The notes: generated by a model from the sequence alone, not told the origin. DNA of 64,000 nt from DATATB01 sp036268995 (GCA_036268995.1 DATATB010000140.1:1-64000); one strand, 5' to 3'. Numbered from the stretch's first letter, positions 41,797 to 51,015 are shown. A program made the numbers and translations.

Positions 41797-43317
41797 ATGA
41801 AGATTCAGCAGTTTCTCGAACACCACGGCGTGGGCACCAATCCGTTCGCGGAGGAGGATGCGCAGACCGATCCCGTGTTCAAGGAACACTGCATCGCCAG
41901 CACGTACCATCCCACTTGGGACAAGGTCCGCGGCGACCCGGCCGAGCCGTCGACGTCGATCGTCTTCGGCGAGAAAGGATCGGGCAAGACCGCGCTGCGG
42001 CTGCAAATCACGCAGTTCGTCGCCCGCTACAACCGCACGCATCCTAATCAGCGGTTGTTCGTTATCGAGTACGACGATTTCAACCCGTTCCTGGATCGCT
42101 TTCGCGATACGGCCGGCCGCAACAAGAACATTGACCAGGTGCTGGCCGAGTGGAAGCTCTGGGACCACATGGACGCGATCCTGGCGCTAGGCGTCACGCA
42201 ACTGGTGGACTTTATCCTGGGCGTGAACTCCAAGCAGCCCGAATCCGACCAGGCCGTGGTCACGACGGCCGAAGGGGCCTCGGCTCCCGGGCGGCTCGAG
42301 ACCGCGTTGCTCAGCCGCTCGCAGGCCCGCGACCTGCTGGTCCTGGCGGCCTGCTACGATCAGTCCACGGCCGAGCCCTCGCGCCAGCGCTGGCACCGGC
42401 TGCGGCGCAAGCTGCGCTTCCGCACCTGGATGTCGCACAAGTTTTTAATGATCGGTTTGTTTATCACGGCGCTGGTCGTGGGCGTGATCATCGGGCTGAA
42501 AGAATGGGACTGGCTCGCCAGCCCATGGCCTTATTTGATGGTGGCGGCCGGCTGGCTGCCGTGGCTGTTTCGAACCACGAAATGGCACTTCCGGGCCAGG
42601 GCCATCACCGGGCAGACGCGCGTGCTCAACCGCGAGGCCGGCCCGCTGCGACGCGTGCTGATGAACTTCACCGCCGATGAGCTGTCCGGCCAGCCGATGC
42701 CCAACAAGCAGCGGACCGACGACCGTTTTGAGCTGCTGACCAAGTTTCAGGGCATCCTGGAAGTGCTGGGCTATAGCGGAGCCCTGGTGCTAGTGGACCG
42801 CGTCGACGAGCCGCACCTGGTCAACGGCTCGCCGCAGCAGATGAAGGCGCTGCTCTGGCCGATGCTCGACAACAAGTTTCTCAAGCACCCAGGCATCGGC
42901 TTCAAACTGCTGCTGCCGATCGAGCTGGCGTATTTTGTCGAGCGCGAGGATCGCGATTTTTATCAGCGGGCGAGGCTCGACAAGCAAAACATGATTCCGT
43001 CGCTCGAATGGACGGGCGAGGCGCTTTACGACGTGGCCAACGCGCGGCTCAAGGCCTGCGCCAGCAACGGCACCAGCCCTTCGCTGCGTGCCATTTTTGA
43101 AGACTCGGTCGACGATCGCCGCTTGATCGATGCCCTGCGGACGCTGCGCGTGCCGCGGCATCTGTTCAAATTCCTGTACCGGGTGTTCGTCGCGCATTGC
43201 AACGCCTACACCGACGAGAAGCCGAGCTGGCGGATTTCCAGCTCGACCTTCGAATCGGCCCTGGCCCTCTATCAGCGCGACCAGGACGCCTTCGACCGCG
43301 GCATGGGCGCGGGTTAG
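41797..43317 (+). CDS. membrane-embedded P-loop NTPase, unknown
   Basis: The 506-residue protein has Walker A GEKGSGKTA (58-66) early, then two membrane helices (about 215-234 and 240-258), then a Walker B-like A-L-V-L-V-D-R-V-D-E (329-338) downstream. This order, with two helices inside the ATPase fold, is like KAP-family P-loop NTPases. The rest of the C-terminal half is helical and acidic. A role in the inner membrane is likely. No partner is next to it: the kinase gene comes from the other strand. I do not recognise a closer family. Confidence 0.7.
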   Translation: MKIQQFLEHHGVGTNPFAEEDAQTDPVFKEHCIASTYHPTWDKVRGDPAEPSTSIVFGEKGSGKTALRLQITQFVARYNRTHPNQRLFVIEYDDFNPFLDRFRDTAGRNKNIDQVLAEWKLWDHMDAILALGVTQLVDFILGVNSKQPESDQAVVTTAEGASAPGRLETALLSRSQARDLLVLAACYDQSTAEPSRQRWHRLRRKLRFRTWMSHKFLMIGLFITALVVGVIIGLKEWDWLASPWPYLMVAAGWLPWLFRTTKWHFRARAITGQTRVLNREAGPLRRVLMNFTADELSGQPMPNKQRTDDRFELLTKFQGILEVLGYSGALVLVDRVDEPHLVNGSPQQMKALLWPMLDNKFLKHPGIGFKLLLPIELAYFVEREDRDFYQRARLDKQNMIPSLEWTGEALYDVANARLKACASNGTSPSLRAIFEDSVDDRRLIDALRTLRVPRHLFKFLYRVFVAHCNAYTDEKPSWRISSSTFESALALYQRDQDAFDRGMGAG

Positions 43318-43470
43318 TAGGTGCCGCGAGCTCCAGCGGCACCGGGGCGCTAATCGCGCTGCTTTGACACGGCCCGGCTCGGCTCGCCGGGCCTACGGCC
43401 TACTTCGCTCGTGAGAATTCCGGTCGCTGCCGCAAGAACCGGCGGCCTATCCGCGACGGACAAAACGCTG

Positions 43471-43616
43471 GAGAACCACAGAGACGAGAACAGAAGACGA
43501 GGCAACCACCAAGGCCCGACGGGCACAAAGAAAAATCTTCGTGCTTTTCGTGTCGTCCTGGTAGCCCCGTCGTTCTTCTCTCTGTGCCTCTGTGGTTCTG
43601 TGGTTCTCTGTTTTTA
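43471..43616. repeat. large intergenic inverted repeat (GAACCACAGAG type), copy 1
   Basis: The left half (GAGAACCACAGAGACGAG) and the right half (TCTGTGCCTCTGTGGTTCTG, then a second TGGTTCTCTG) are imperfect reverse complements around AAAAATCTTCGTGCTTTTCG. Copy 2 is at 47770-47930, so copies sit on both sides of the giant kinase gene. The rest of the 325-base gap (43318-43642) holds no gene. Confidence 0.75.
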
Positions 43617-43642
43617 GCTTTTAGCGAGCGCGCGGCGGTCCG

Positions 43643-46600
43643 CTACTTCGTGCCCGAGGGTGCTGCCCCGGGCTTGCCGAACTCGCCGGCATCGTACTTC
43701 TTCCAGAACTCTGCTGGCGGCAGGTTTTCAGTGGAGCCGCCGCCAATGGTTTTGAGACTCTTCATCTGGCGGACGATGTCCAGCCCTTGGACGATGTTCT
43801 TTGGTGTGAACTGAATCTCGGTCAGACTCATTCCTGCCAACGGCGACAGATCGGAGACCGCCGTGCCGACGCAGTCCAGGGTCGTCAGTGGCGCCCCTCG
43901 CAGCGGCGAAAGATCCGAGACTTGCGGCCCGATACCATGCGCCATCCGCAGCGGCATACCCCGCAGAATCGCGATATCGGTGACCTTCGTCTTGGCGAAG
44001 TTAATGCTCTTCAGTTGCATGCCCCTCAAGGGCGACAAATCCGAGACCGCCGTAAGGGAGATATTTAATTGATCGAGAGGCATCCCTTGAATGGGCGAAA
44101 GATCAGCCACCTGCGAAGCTTGACAGGACAACGACGCCAAGGGCATCCCCTCCAGCGGCGCCAGATCAGACACGTGGGTAGTGCCACAATCAAAAGACGC
44201 GAGTTGCATTCCGTGAAGGGGCGAGAGGTCGGATAACTTGCCTTTTCGCGGGCCGCTGCCGGTACAATACAGATTCTTCAATCCCGGCAACGCTCGCACG
44301 GGCGAAATGTCGCTCACGTCGACCGAGAGAATCGCAAGCCGTGTCACCACGCCGTTCTCGATCTCAGGGGGCAGTCTCCCATTGATATCCAGCTTCCCGT
44401 CAAAGCCAGGATTCAACTCCATCAACTTCTTGCTGACAGCTTCTAACTGCTGCTCGGCCGACAGGGCTTGCGTGGCCTTGACCCATTGCTGGAAGGCCGG
44501 GTCGAGGTAGGCCTTGGCTCCGCTCGGCTGAGCGCTCGCGCCGGAGCCCTCATCCGGCCTTCGGCCACCTTCTCCCAGGGGGAGAAGGGGAACGCCGGGC
44601 TTGCCGTAATCGCCGGCGTCGTATTTCTTCCAGAACTCGGCGGCCGGCAAATATTCACCTGGGCCACCAATGGTTTTGAGACTTTTCATCTGGCGGATGA
44701 TGTCCAACCCCTTGACGATGTTCTGGGGCGTGAACGAGATCTCAGTCAAGCTCATTCCTGTCAGCGGCGATAAATCGGTGACCACCGTTCCGACGCAGTT
44801 CAGCTTCATCAGAGGCGCCCCGCGCAGCGGCGACAGCTCCGAGACTTGTGATCCGAGGCCATGCACCTGCGTGAGCGGCATGCCTCTCAGAATCGAGATG
44901 TCGGCGATCTTCGTACCTACGCAGTTAAGACTGTTCAGTCGCATGCCCTTCAAGGGCGACAAGTCGATGACCGGCGTGTTGGAAATATTCAGATCGGTCA
45001 GAGGCATCCCTTCGAGAGGTGAAAGATCCGCCACCTGGGATACGTGGCAAGACAACTGCGTCAAAGGCATTCCCTTGAGCGGCGTCAGATCAAACACGCG
45101 CGTGATCGAACAGGACAGAGACGTGAGTTGCATTCCCTTTAGGGGCGAAAGGTCGGATAACTGGCCCTGACCTTTGGGCCCACTGCTGCCAGTACAATGC
45201 AAAACTTTCAATCCCGGCAGCGCTCGCACGGGCGAAATGTCGCTTAAGTCGATCGAGAAAAACCCGAATTGCGTCACCACGCCGTTCTCGATCTTAGTAG
45301 GCAACTTCGCAGCGGCACCTGCCAGCTTTCCGTCAAATCCCGGGTTCAGCTCCATTAGCTTCTTGCTGACCGCTTCCACCTGCTGCTCGGCCGGCAGGGC
45401 TTGCGTGGCCTTGACCCATTGCTGGAAAGCGGGGTTGAGGTAAGCGAGCCGGGCATTTGCTCCCTCTCCCTTGATGGGAGAGGGCTGGGGTGAGGGTGCC
45501 GCCCCGGGCTTGCCGTACACGCCGGCGTCGTATTTCTTCCAGAACTCGGCGGACGTGAACGTGGCTTGAGTGTCGCCGTCAACAAAGATTCGCTGGATCT
45601 TCAGCCGGCGAAGCACCTCGACGCCTTGGGTGAAGTTGGCCGGGGAGAAGCCGAGCTCACTCAGCGTCATCCCTTCAAGCGGCGACACATCCGTCACGGG
45701 CGTGCGCTTGAAGAACACGTAGCGCAAAGGCATTCCCCGCAACACGGACAGGTCCGATACCCGGGTGTCGCTGCAATTCAAGTCCACCAACGGCATCCCG
45801 TCAAGTGGCGATAGATCCGACAGTTGCCCCTTATTAGTGCCACTCCCAGAGCAACTGAGCCACCTCAATCCCACCAGCGCCCGGACGGGCGAAATGTCGG
45901 TCACATTGTCCGTGACAAATCCAAACTCGGTAACCACGCGATTCTCAATCTTGGGCTTCGAAGTTCGATACCATCCTGTCAGCTTGCCGTCAAACCCCGG
46001 GTTCAACTCCATCAACTTCTTGCCGACCGCTTCCACCTGTTGCTCGGCCGGCATGGCGGCCACGGCTCTCGTCCATTGCTGGAAGGCCGGCGTTTCCCAA
46101 GGCTTGTTGGGCCCCGCGGCGACTTGCTTCGGCTTGGGCACCAGTCTGGCTTTCAGCGGCAGCGACTGACCCGACTGAATCTCGAACTCGGTCGCGATTG
46201 CCACGAACCCGTTTTTCTCGACTCGAATCCGATGCTTGCCGGGAACGACCGAAATCGAGACCGGCTCCAAACCGCCCGGCTGGCTGACTTCGACTTTGCC
46301 TTCCTCGTCCAGTACCTGCACGACCGCATCCGGCTGATTGACCTCGATGACCAGCGTGCCATCTTTCGTCCGAAGCATGAAGATGACACCGGCCAGCAGC
46401 AGCAAGAACCCCGCCGCGCCGGCGCCGATCAGCAGTTTGCGATTTTTCCAAGGCGGCGGGCTTTGCTTCGCGGCCGTGCGACGCTTCTTGGGCCGCTCCG
46501 GCGGCACATCGGCAAAGCCGCTGGGGATCAAGGGCAGGGGCGTATGTTGAAACGCGATCGACAGGTCCGCATCCGCGACGGTCGGCCCGGTGGAAGACCG

Positions 46601-47656
46601 GGCCGCAGTCGAGCTCGCGCGCGGACTACTGAAGCCCGCCTGGCACTTTTCCAGCTCGGCCACCACCTCGGTCATGGTCTGGTAGCGGTCCTCGACCTTC
46701 TTGGCCATCATCTTTTGAAAGACCTCGTCGAGTTCTTCCGGCACCTCCGGTTGGACTGCTCGCAAAGCGGGGATCGCCATCTCGCGATGGGCCAGCAGCT
46801 TTTCCATGATCGAGTCGCCCGAGTATGCGGCTTTGCCGGCAATCAGATAGTAGAGCGTGCAGCCAAGGCTATAGATATCGGCCCGTGCGTCGGCACTCTT
46901 CGTATTGAAGGCCTGCTCGGGGCTCATGTAATCGACCGTGCCCATGATCGTGCCGGTGCCGGTGAGCTCGGCTTGCGGCCCGGCCTGCACGCCGACCGAC
47001 GCATCCAAGCGCGCCAGGCCCATGTCGAGAATTTTGAGCGTGCCTTCGGCATCTACAAGCAGATTGGCCGGCTTGATGTCGCGATGCACGACGCCCTTGC
47101 GGTGCGCGAACTCCAAGCCACGCGCGGCTTGCAGGACATAATTCAAGGCTTTCGGCACCGGCAGCGGCCCCGACTTTTTCACCAGGACCGAAAGATCCTT
47201 GCCTTCGACATATTCCATGACGAGGAAGTGCGCGCCGTTGGCCTCGTCGGCGTCGAAGGCCGAAACGATGTTCGGGTGCAGCAACTGCGAGGCAGCCGTG
47301 ACTTCGCGCTCGAAGCGCGCCAGCGCCGCCGCGTTCTTGGTCATGGCCGGCGGCAGCATCTTGATGGCCACGACGCGGTGCATGCGGCGATGCTCGGCCT
47401 TGAAGACCTGCCCCATGCCGCCCGCGCCGACACGATCGACGATCGTGTAGTTGCCGAGGAACAAGGCCTTGGCCTTGTTCTGCAGGACGTGCTGCGTCTG
47501 GAACTTCGTCAGGATGTTTTGGCTGATGAGCTGGCGGGCGAGCTCTTCGGCATCTTTGGGATGTGCCTTGGGCGGGACGAAGTTTTCAAGCTTGCCCGGC
47601 GCGACAATGCCGCTGTCTTCGAGCTGCTTGACAAACGTTTCGAGAGCGAAGGCCAT
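43643..47656 (-). CDS. giant Ser/Thr protein kinase with PEGA and three LRR-type modules
   Basis: The 1337-residue protein has an N-terminal leader, a Hanks-type kinase (about 70-330) with G-A-G-G-M-G at 77-82, Lys99, HRD at 191-193 and D-M-G at 211-213, a membrane helix at about 407-429, a PEGA-like domain (about 431-511), and then three related modules. Each module begins with an F-Q-Q-W-x-x-A/V segment, has a row of 21-residue leucine-rich repeats of the form D-L-S-P-L-x-G-M, and ends in F-W-K-K-Y-D-A-G (the first module is shorter). The kinase faces the cytoplasm and the repeats are outside. The start was placed at 47656 because a strong promoter (47691-47719) lies just upstream; 47665 is also possible. 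Two linkers between modules contain in-frame hairpin repeats. Confidence 0.85.
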   Translation of the reverse strand: MAFALETFVKQLEDSGIVAPGKLENFVPPKAHPKDAEELARQLISQNILTKFQTQHVLQNKAKALFLGNYTIVDRVGAGGMGQVFKAEHRRMHRVVAIKMLPPAMTKNAAALARFEREVTAASQLLHPNIVSAFDADEANGAHFLVMEYVEGKDLSVLVKKSGPLPVPKALNYVLQAARGLEFAHRKGVVHRDIKPANLLVDAEGTLKILDMGLARLDASVGVQAGPQAELTGTGTIMGTVDYMSPEQAFNTKSADARADIYSLGCTLYYLIAGKAAYSGDSIMEKLLAHREMAIPALRAVQPEVPEELDEVFQKMMAKKVEDRYQTMTEVVAELEKCQAGFSSPRASSTAARSSTGPTVADADLSIAFQHTPLPLIPSGFADVPPERPKKRRTAAKQSPPPWKNRKLLIGAGAAGFLLLLAGVIFMLRTKDGTLVIEVNQPDAVVQVLDEEGKVEVSQPGGLEPVSISVVPGKHRIRVEKNGFVAIATEFEIQSGQSLPLKARLVPKPKQVAAGPNKPWETPAFQQWTRAVAAMPAEQQVEAVGKKLMELNPGFDGKLTGWYRTSKPKIENRVVTEFGFVTDNVTDISPVRALVGLRWLSCSGSGTNKGQLSDLSPLDGMPLVDLNCSDTRVSDLSVLRGMPLRYVFFKRTPVTDVSPLEGMTLSELGFSPANFTQGVEVLRRLKIQRIFVDGDTQATFTSAEFWKKYDAGVYGKPGAAPSPQPSPIKGEGANARLAYLNPAFQQWVKATQALPAEQQVEAVSKKLMELNPGFDGKLAGAAAKLPTKIENGVVTQFGFFSIDLSDISPVRALPGLKVLHCTGSSGPKGQGQLSDLSPLKGMQLTSLSCSITRVFDLTPLKGMPLTQLSCHVSQVADLSPLEGMPLTDLNISNTPVIDLSPLKGMRLNSLNCVGTKIADISILRGMPLTQVHGLGSQVSELSPLRGAPLMKLNCVGTVVTDLSPLTGMSLTEISFTPQNIVKGLDIIRQMKSLKTIGGPGEYLPAAEFWKKYDAGDYGKPGVPLLPLGEGGRRPDEGSGASAQPSGAKAYLDPAFQQWVKATQALSAEQQLEAVSKKLMELNPGFDGKLDINGRLPPEIENGVVTRLAILSVDVSDISPVRALPGLKNLYCTGSGPRKGKLSDLSPLHGMQLASFDCGTTHVSDLAPLEGMPLASLSCQASQVADLSPIQGMPLDQLNISLTAVSDLSPLRGMQLKSINFAKTKVTDIAILRGMPLRMAHGIGPQVSDLSPLRGAPLTTLDCVGTAVSDLSPLAGMSLTEIQFTPKNIVQGLDIVRQMKSLKTIGGGSTENLPPAEFWKKYDAGEFGKPGAAPSGTK
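44568..44588. repeat. CCTTCTCCC hairpin inside the kinase gene
   Basis: CCTTCTCCC (44568-44576) and GGGAGAAGG (44580-44588) form a perfect nine-base-pair stem in the linker between modules 2 and 3. It is next to GGCCTTCGGCC, and together they read in frame as L-L-P-L-G-E-G-G-R-R-P-D-E-G. The word is a variant of the hairpin at 3443-3461. Confidence 0.75.
45462..45484. repeat. CCCTCTCCC hairpin inside the kinase gene
   Basis: CCCTCTCCC (45462-45470) and GGGAGAGGG (45476-45484) form a perfect nine-base-pair stem in the linker between modules 1 and 2; it is followed by CTGGGGTGAGGGTG. It is translated as P-S-P-Q-P-S-P-I-K-G-E-G. The same core is intergenic at 3443-3461. Confidence 0.8.
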
Positions 47657-47690
47657 CGCGCGCATCCCTACCCCGGACACGGAAGTGCCG

Positions 47691-47719
47691 ATTATAGCCG
47701 CCCCCAAAGTGGGTGGCAA
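47691..47719 (-). promoter_or_regulatory. strong sigma-70-type promoter of the giant kinase gene
   Basis: Read leftward, TTGCCA (47719-47714) and TATAAT (47696-47691) are separated by 17 bases. Transcription would begin near 47684, about 28 bases before the ATG at 47656, which rules out translation from the frame's first ATG at 47728. Confidence 0.65.
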
Positions 47720-47769
47720 ATATGACACAAAACCGGTGGGTTACGCGAGCCTTCGGAAATTCGAGCAGG

Positions 47770-47930
47770 AAAAACCACAGAGGCACAGAGAGAGACGAAG
47801 ACAGAAGGCAGTGAGGGACCACAAAGGTCACAAAGGTCACAAAGAAAAAAACTTCGTGCTCTTCGTGTCGTCGTGGTGAATTCCTCTCTTCTTCTCTGGG
47901 TCTCTGTGCCTCCGTGGTTTTCTTTTTCTT
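47770..47930. repeat. large intergenic inverted repeat (GAACCACAGAG type), copy 2
   Basis: AAAACCACAGAGGCACAGAG at the left and CTCTGTGCCTCCGTGGTTTT at the right are near-perfect reverse complements around CACAAAGGTCACAAAGGTC and AAACTTCGTGCTCTTCGTG. It shares words with copy 1 at 43471-43616 and lies between the kinase and DUF4838 genes. Confidence 0.75.
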
Positions 47931-47936
47931 GGCGCA

Positions 47937-50459
47937 TCAGCGTGCGCTGCGCGCGTCGGCTTCCACGACTTCGCGCGGCAGGAGTAGCTCGTGCGGCCTG
48001 CGGGCGAGATAAGGCGGAACGGTCATCAATTGCACCTGCCCCGACCAGTGCCGCAAGCGCCATAGCCGGCCGGACTGGCCGGCGGGCACTAGAAGATGAA
48101 AATAATCTTCGCCCTTCGCGAAGCGCAAGACCTCGTGGCCGTCGGCGTCGTCGATCGTGCCTATGCCAGCCGCATAGCCGCCGAGCGTTTGAGTCCCCCT
48201 GGGCACGTAGAAGTACAACGTCCAGCGGCCGCTGATGCTGGGCTGCGACTGGCTGCTAGACTCGAGGGTCAGCGGCAGGCCCTCGGGCCACTCGACGCGC
48301 GTGCCGGCCCGGCGATCGGCCAGCGTGATGCGCTGGAGTCCCGCGTGTTGCGTGGAGAGCGCGACGCGGGTGGGACGCTTGTCCGGCGCCACTTGCGCCT
48401 GGGCCACGGCCCGGCCTTCGGCTTCGCCGGCCGGATACAGTTCGAGCCGGGCATCGCCCTGGTTGTTGTAAATCAGCCCCGCCGTGACGTTCAGCTCGAT
48501 CGTGGCCGGCGGCCGGGCAATCCAGGTGTAAAACGTCTGGTCGCCACGCGTCGAGCCGAAGTTGCCAGTATCAACCGCCGGCAGCCTGAGCGGCTCGACC
48601 GGCACCAGCTCGTGGCTGAACGCCACGGCCCGAAACTCGACGAGCTTTCGTCGAGCGATGCCTGCCGAGACGATGTTGTCCAGCTCCGGTCGCGTTATCG
48701 ATTGCGGGTCCTTCCAGGGATTGAGTTTTTCCGCGACAAAAAAACTTGCTTCGGCCGGCAGCGTCACACTTTTGTCGCGATGCGGCAAATCGCGCCACAG
48801 CGCGGTGACGTGCACCATCATCGTGCGGCGCATGCGCCAGGCCCAGCGCAGAAGCTGCTCGAACTGCTTTTGCCGCGCCTCGCCCGAGGCACGCTCGTAG
48901 TCCAGCCACAGCTCGACGTAGCGCGTGTATTGCACCAGGTCGTCGAGCCGGGCGGCGACCTGCGAATCCGAGGTCTGCTGCCGGGCTTGCTGCAAGTCGC
49001 GGTACATCCGGCCGAGCAAGTCGTCGCTCAATAATGGCCGGTTGCGGCCATCGATCAAGCGGTAGAACTCACGCATCGGCTGCTGGGCGCCGGGAAACGC
49101 GCGGTTGACAAAATCCTCGATCAGCCGATCGACGTGGACCGCCTCCTCGGTGTCCCACAGCATGCGGGCAGCCAGATAGTAGCCCAGGCCATTGGGACCC
49201 CAATCGTCGGACGATTCGGCCGAATAGAAATGGGCGCCTAAAGCAAGGAACTGCGGGATGGTCTTGGATAGATACTCGGGGCTGGCGGCGCGTGCCTTGC
49301 CCGGCAGGTCGTGATCCCAGGGAAACACGGCCAGGTATTCACGAATGCCGATCGTGGCTCCCTTCATCTGCCAGCCGCGGACCAATTGCTCGACGGTGAA
49401 ATTACCCTTGATGAAACCCGTGGCCACTCCGACCACCACGCCCGGATGCACCTGAATGTTCGGCGGCGGCGAATGCTGGTTGTAGGCGTACATGCCGACG
49501 AACTTACCAGGATATTTTTGCCGCACGGCATCGGCCACTTCGTTGGCCAGCAGCACCGCGCGATCGGAGATGCTGCCCAACCGAGCACACGCCTCGCACT
49601 GGCACCAGCCATCGCCATCGCTGGGTTCGATCGACATGCAGTCCTGGTCGGCAGTCAGCCGAGCCAGCGCATCGTCGACGACGAGCTTCCGCAAGCCGGG
49701 ATTCGAAATGCAAAATTTCGTCGACGCGCGGTGGCCGTCGATCAGACCCAGGTATTCCGGATGCGCGGCAAACTCGGCCTTGTGGCGAGCCAGAATGCCG
49801 TCGTAGGCATGGCCCGACTCGACCACAATGCCGGACGTGGCACGATTACGGGCACACCACTGGGCATAAGGCTCCCGGGCGTAATCGGCCGGACCAAAGC
49901 CGTACCAGATTTTGCGAGCGTAATAGTCGGGATACTCGTCGGCGCTGACTTCGATGGCCAGCGCCGTGGTCTTCGGCACCACTTCCCAATGTTCACCCGG
50001 AAAAAACTGCCGGTAACCCAACCGATACAAAAAGTCCCACACCGCATGCTCGACGGCCAGCTCGCTGGCGCCCAGCAGATACACGCCGCCCGGATGCGAA
50101 CGCAACAGGTAATCTTCGCGACGCGTGGGATCTTTGGCGTTCAGTCGCGGATCCGACGGCGTCCGCTGAAAATCATTCCGCAGCCCGACGGCCAGACCCT
50201 GGGTGCCGTCGCCGACGACGACTTCGAAGCGGGCGCCGCTAATGCGCTGGAGCATGGCGGCCAGCGTTTCGGCCGCTGCTTTGATCCGCTGCGTGGCGTG
50301 CGCACCAATCACAACCTGCACGCGCGCCTGGCCGGCATCGGCCAGTTGCACGCGATGGCCCGCGGCAGGTTCGGCCGCCGCGATCGCGGGCAAAAGCACG
50401 AATGTCGCAACCGCCAGCGCGTACCTCGCACAGAACATCAGCCGAGGCGTGGAAGACAT
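47937..50459 (-). CDS. secreted DUF4838 domain protein
   Basis: The 840-residue product has a signal peptide (about 1-28, cleaved after I-A-A-A). The region about 35-150 is like the N-terminal carbohydrate-side domain of alpha-glucuronidases, with G-A-x-x-x-A-x-x-x-A-V-W-D-F-L-Y-x-L-G-Y-R. The middle fits DUF4838, with E-P-S-D-G-D-G-W-C-Q-C-E-A-C near residue 280 (a Cys cluster typical of this family), then helical and beta-rich ends. DUF4838 proteins are thought to act on sugars outside the cell, but no activity has been shown to my knowledge. ATG at 50457-50459 chosen for the signal peptide. Confidence 0.8.
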   Translation of the reverse strand: MSSTPRLMFCARYALAVATFVLLPAIAAAEPAAGHRVQLADAGQARVQVVIGAHATQRIKAAAETLAAMLQRISGARFEVVVGDGTQGLAVGLRNDFQRTPSDPRLNAKDPTRREDYLLRSHPGGVYLLGASELAVEHAVWDFLYRLGYRQFFPGEHWEVVPKTTALAIEVSADEYPDYYARKIWYGFGPADYAREPYAQWCARNRATSGIVVESGHAYDGILARHKAEFAAHPEYLGLIDGHRASTKFCISNPGLRKLVVDDALARLTADQDCMSIEPSDGDGWCQCEACARLGSISDRAVLLANEVADAVRQKYPGKFVGMYAYNQHSPPPNIQVHPGVVVGVATGFIKGNFTVEQLVRGWQMKGATIGIREYLAVFPWDHDLPGKARAASPEYLSKTIPQFLALGAHFYSAESSDDWGPNGLGYYLAARMLWDTEEAVHVDRLIEDFVNRAFPGAQQPMREFYRLIDGRNRPLLSDDLLGRMYRDLQQARQQTSDSQVAARLDDLVQYTRYVELWLDYERASGEARQKQFEQLLRWAWRMRRTMMVHVTALWRDLPHRDKSVTLPAEASFFVAEKLNPWKDPQSITRPELDNIVSAGIARRKLVEFRAVAFSHELVPVEPLRLPAVDTGNFGSTRGDQTFYTWIARPPATIELNVTAGLIYNNQGDARLELYPAGEAEGRAVAQAQVAPDKRPTRVALSTQHAGLQRITLADRRAGTRVEWPEGLPLTLESSSQSQPSISGRWTLYFYVPRGTQTLGGYAAGIGTIDDADGHEVLRFAKGEDYFHLLVPAGQSGRLWRLRHWSGQVQLMTVPPYLARRPHELLLPREVVEADARSAR

Positions 50460-50619
50460 GGCGCAGACTCGGAGGGCAGGTGAACCCGGCGGGATCAATC
50501 CGGCGGAACCGAGTCTTTTATAGGCTGCGAACGGAGGCGCTGCCAGCCGCGCGAAGCGGGCTCCGCACGTCATAGCGGAAATCGTGAGATTTCCGGGCCA
50601 GTGCGGCCAGCGCAAGGCG

Positions 50620-51015
50620 TCAGCCGGTGGCGGCTTTCATTTCGGCCAGATGCTGGGCGGTGCCGACCAGCCGGTCCCAATTCTCGTAGATGTATTGAGG
50701 CGGACCACCAATCTGCGCCACAACCTGGGCCACCTGCTCGGTCGGCACCATTTCGATCGCGTTCCACGGGCAGACGGTCAACTCGTACGGATCGGACTTC
50801 TTGCGGGGAATGTGCACGCAGACCTCGCAGCCCACGCAACGCTCCAGATCAATCTCGCACCAGCTTTGCAGATTCTCCATGTGGTCGTACTGCTGAATTT
50901 TGACGATGCAGTCGACCGGGCAGACTTCCAGGCAGGCCTCGCAACCGGTGCAGTTGTCGGCGTTGATGACCGCCAGTTCTTTGGGGAGTTTTTTACGAGG
51001 GCCTTGTTTGGCCAT
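50620..51015 (-). CDS. ferredoxin with one normal and one stretched 4Fe-4S motif
   Basis: The 131-residue protein has Cys22, 25, 28 and 32 (C-x2-C-x2-C-x3-C-P, a normal 4Fe-4S set) and a second set Cys60, 63, 66 and 82 (C-x2-C-x2-C-x15-C-P) in which the last cysteine is separated by a 15-residue insertion with P-R-K-K-S-D. If folded, it would hold a cluster with a longer loop. The C-terminal 40 residues are helical. It is expected to carry electrons in the cytoplasm. A promoter is at 51084-51112 and a hairpin (51048-51062) lies in the leader. Confidence 0.8.
   Translation of the reverse strand: MAKQGPRKKLPKELAVINADNCTGCEACLEVCPVDCIVKIQQYDHMENLQSWCEIDLERCVGCEVCVHIPRKKSDPYELTVCPWNAIEMVPTEQVAQVVAQIGGPPQYIYENWDRLVGTAQHLAEMKAATG

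Noticed and set aside
45824..47725. A 633-residue open frame on the plus strand opposite the giant kinase
   Set aside because: It mirrors the kinase coding strand; the kinase motifs on the other strand are unambiguous.
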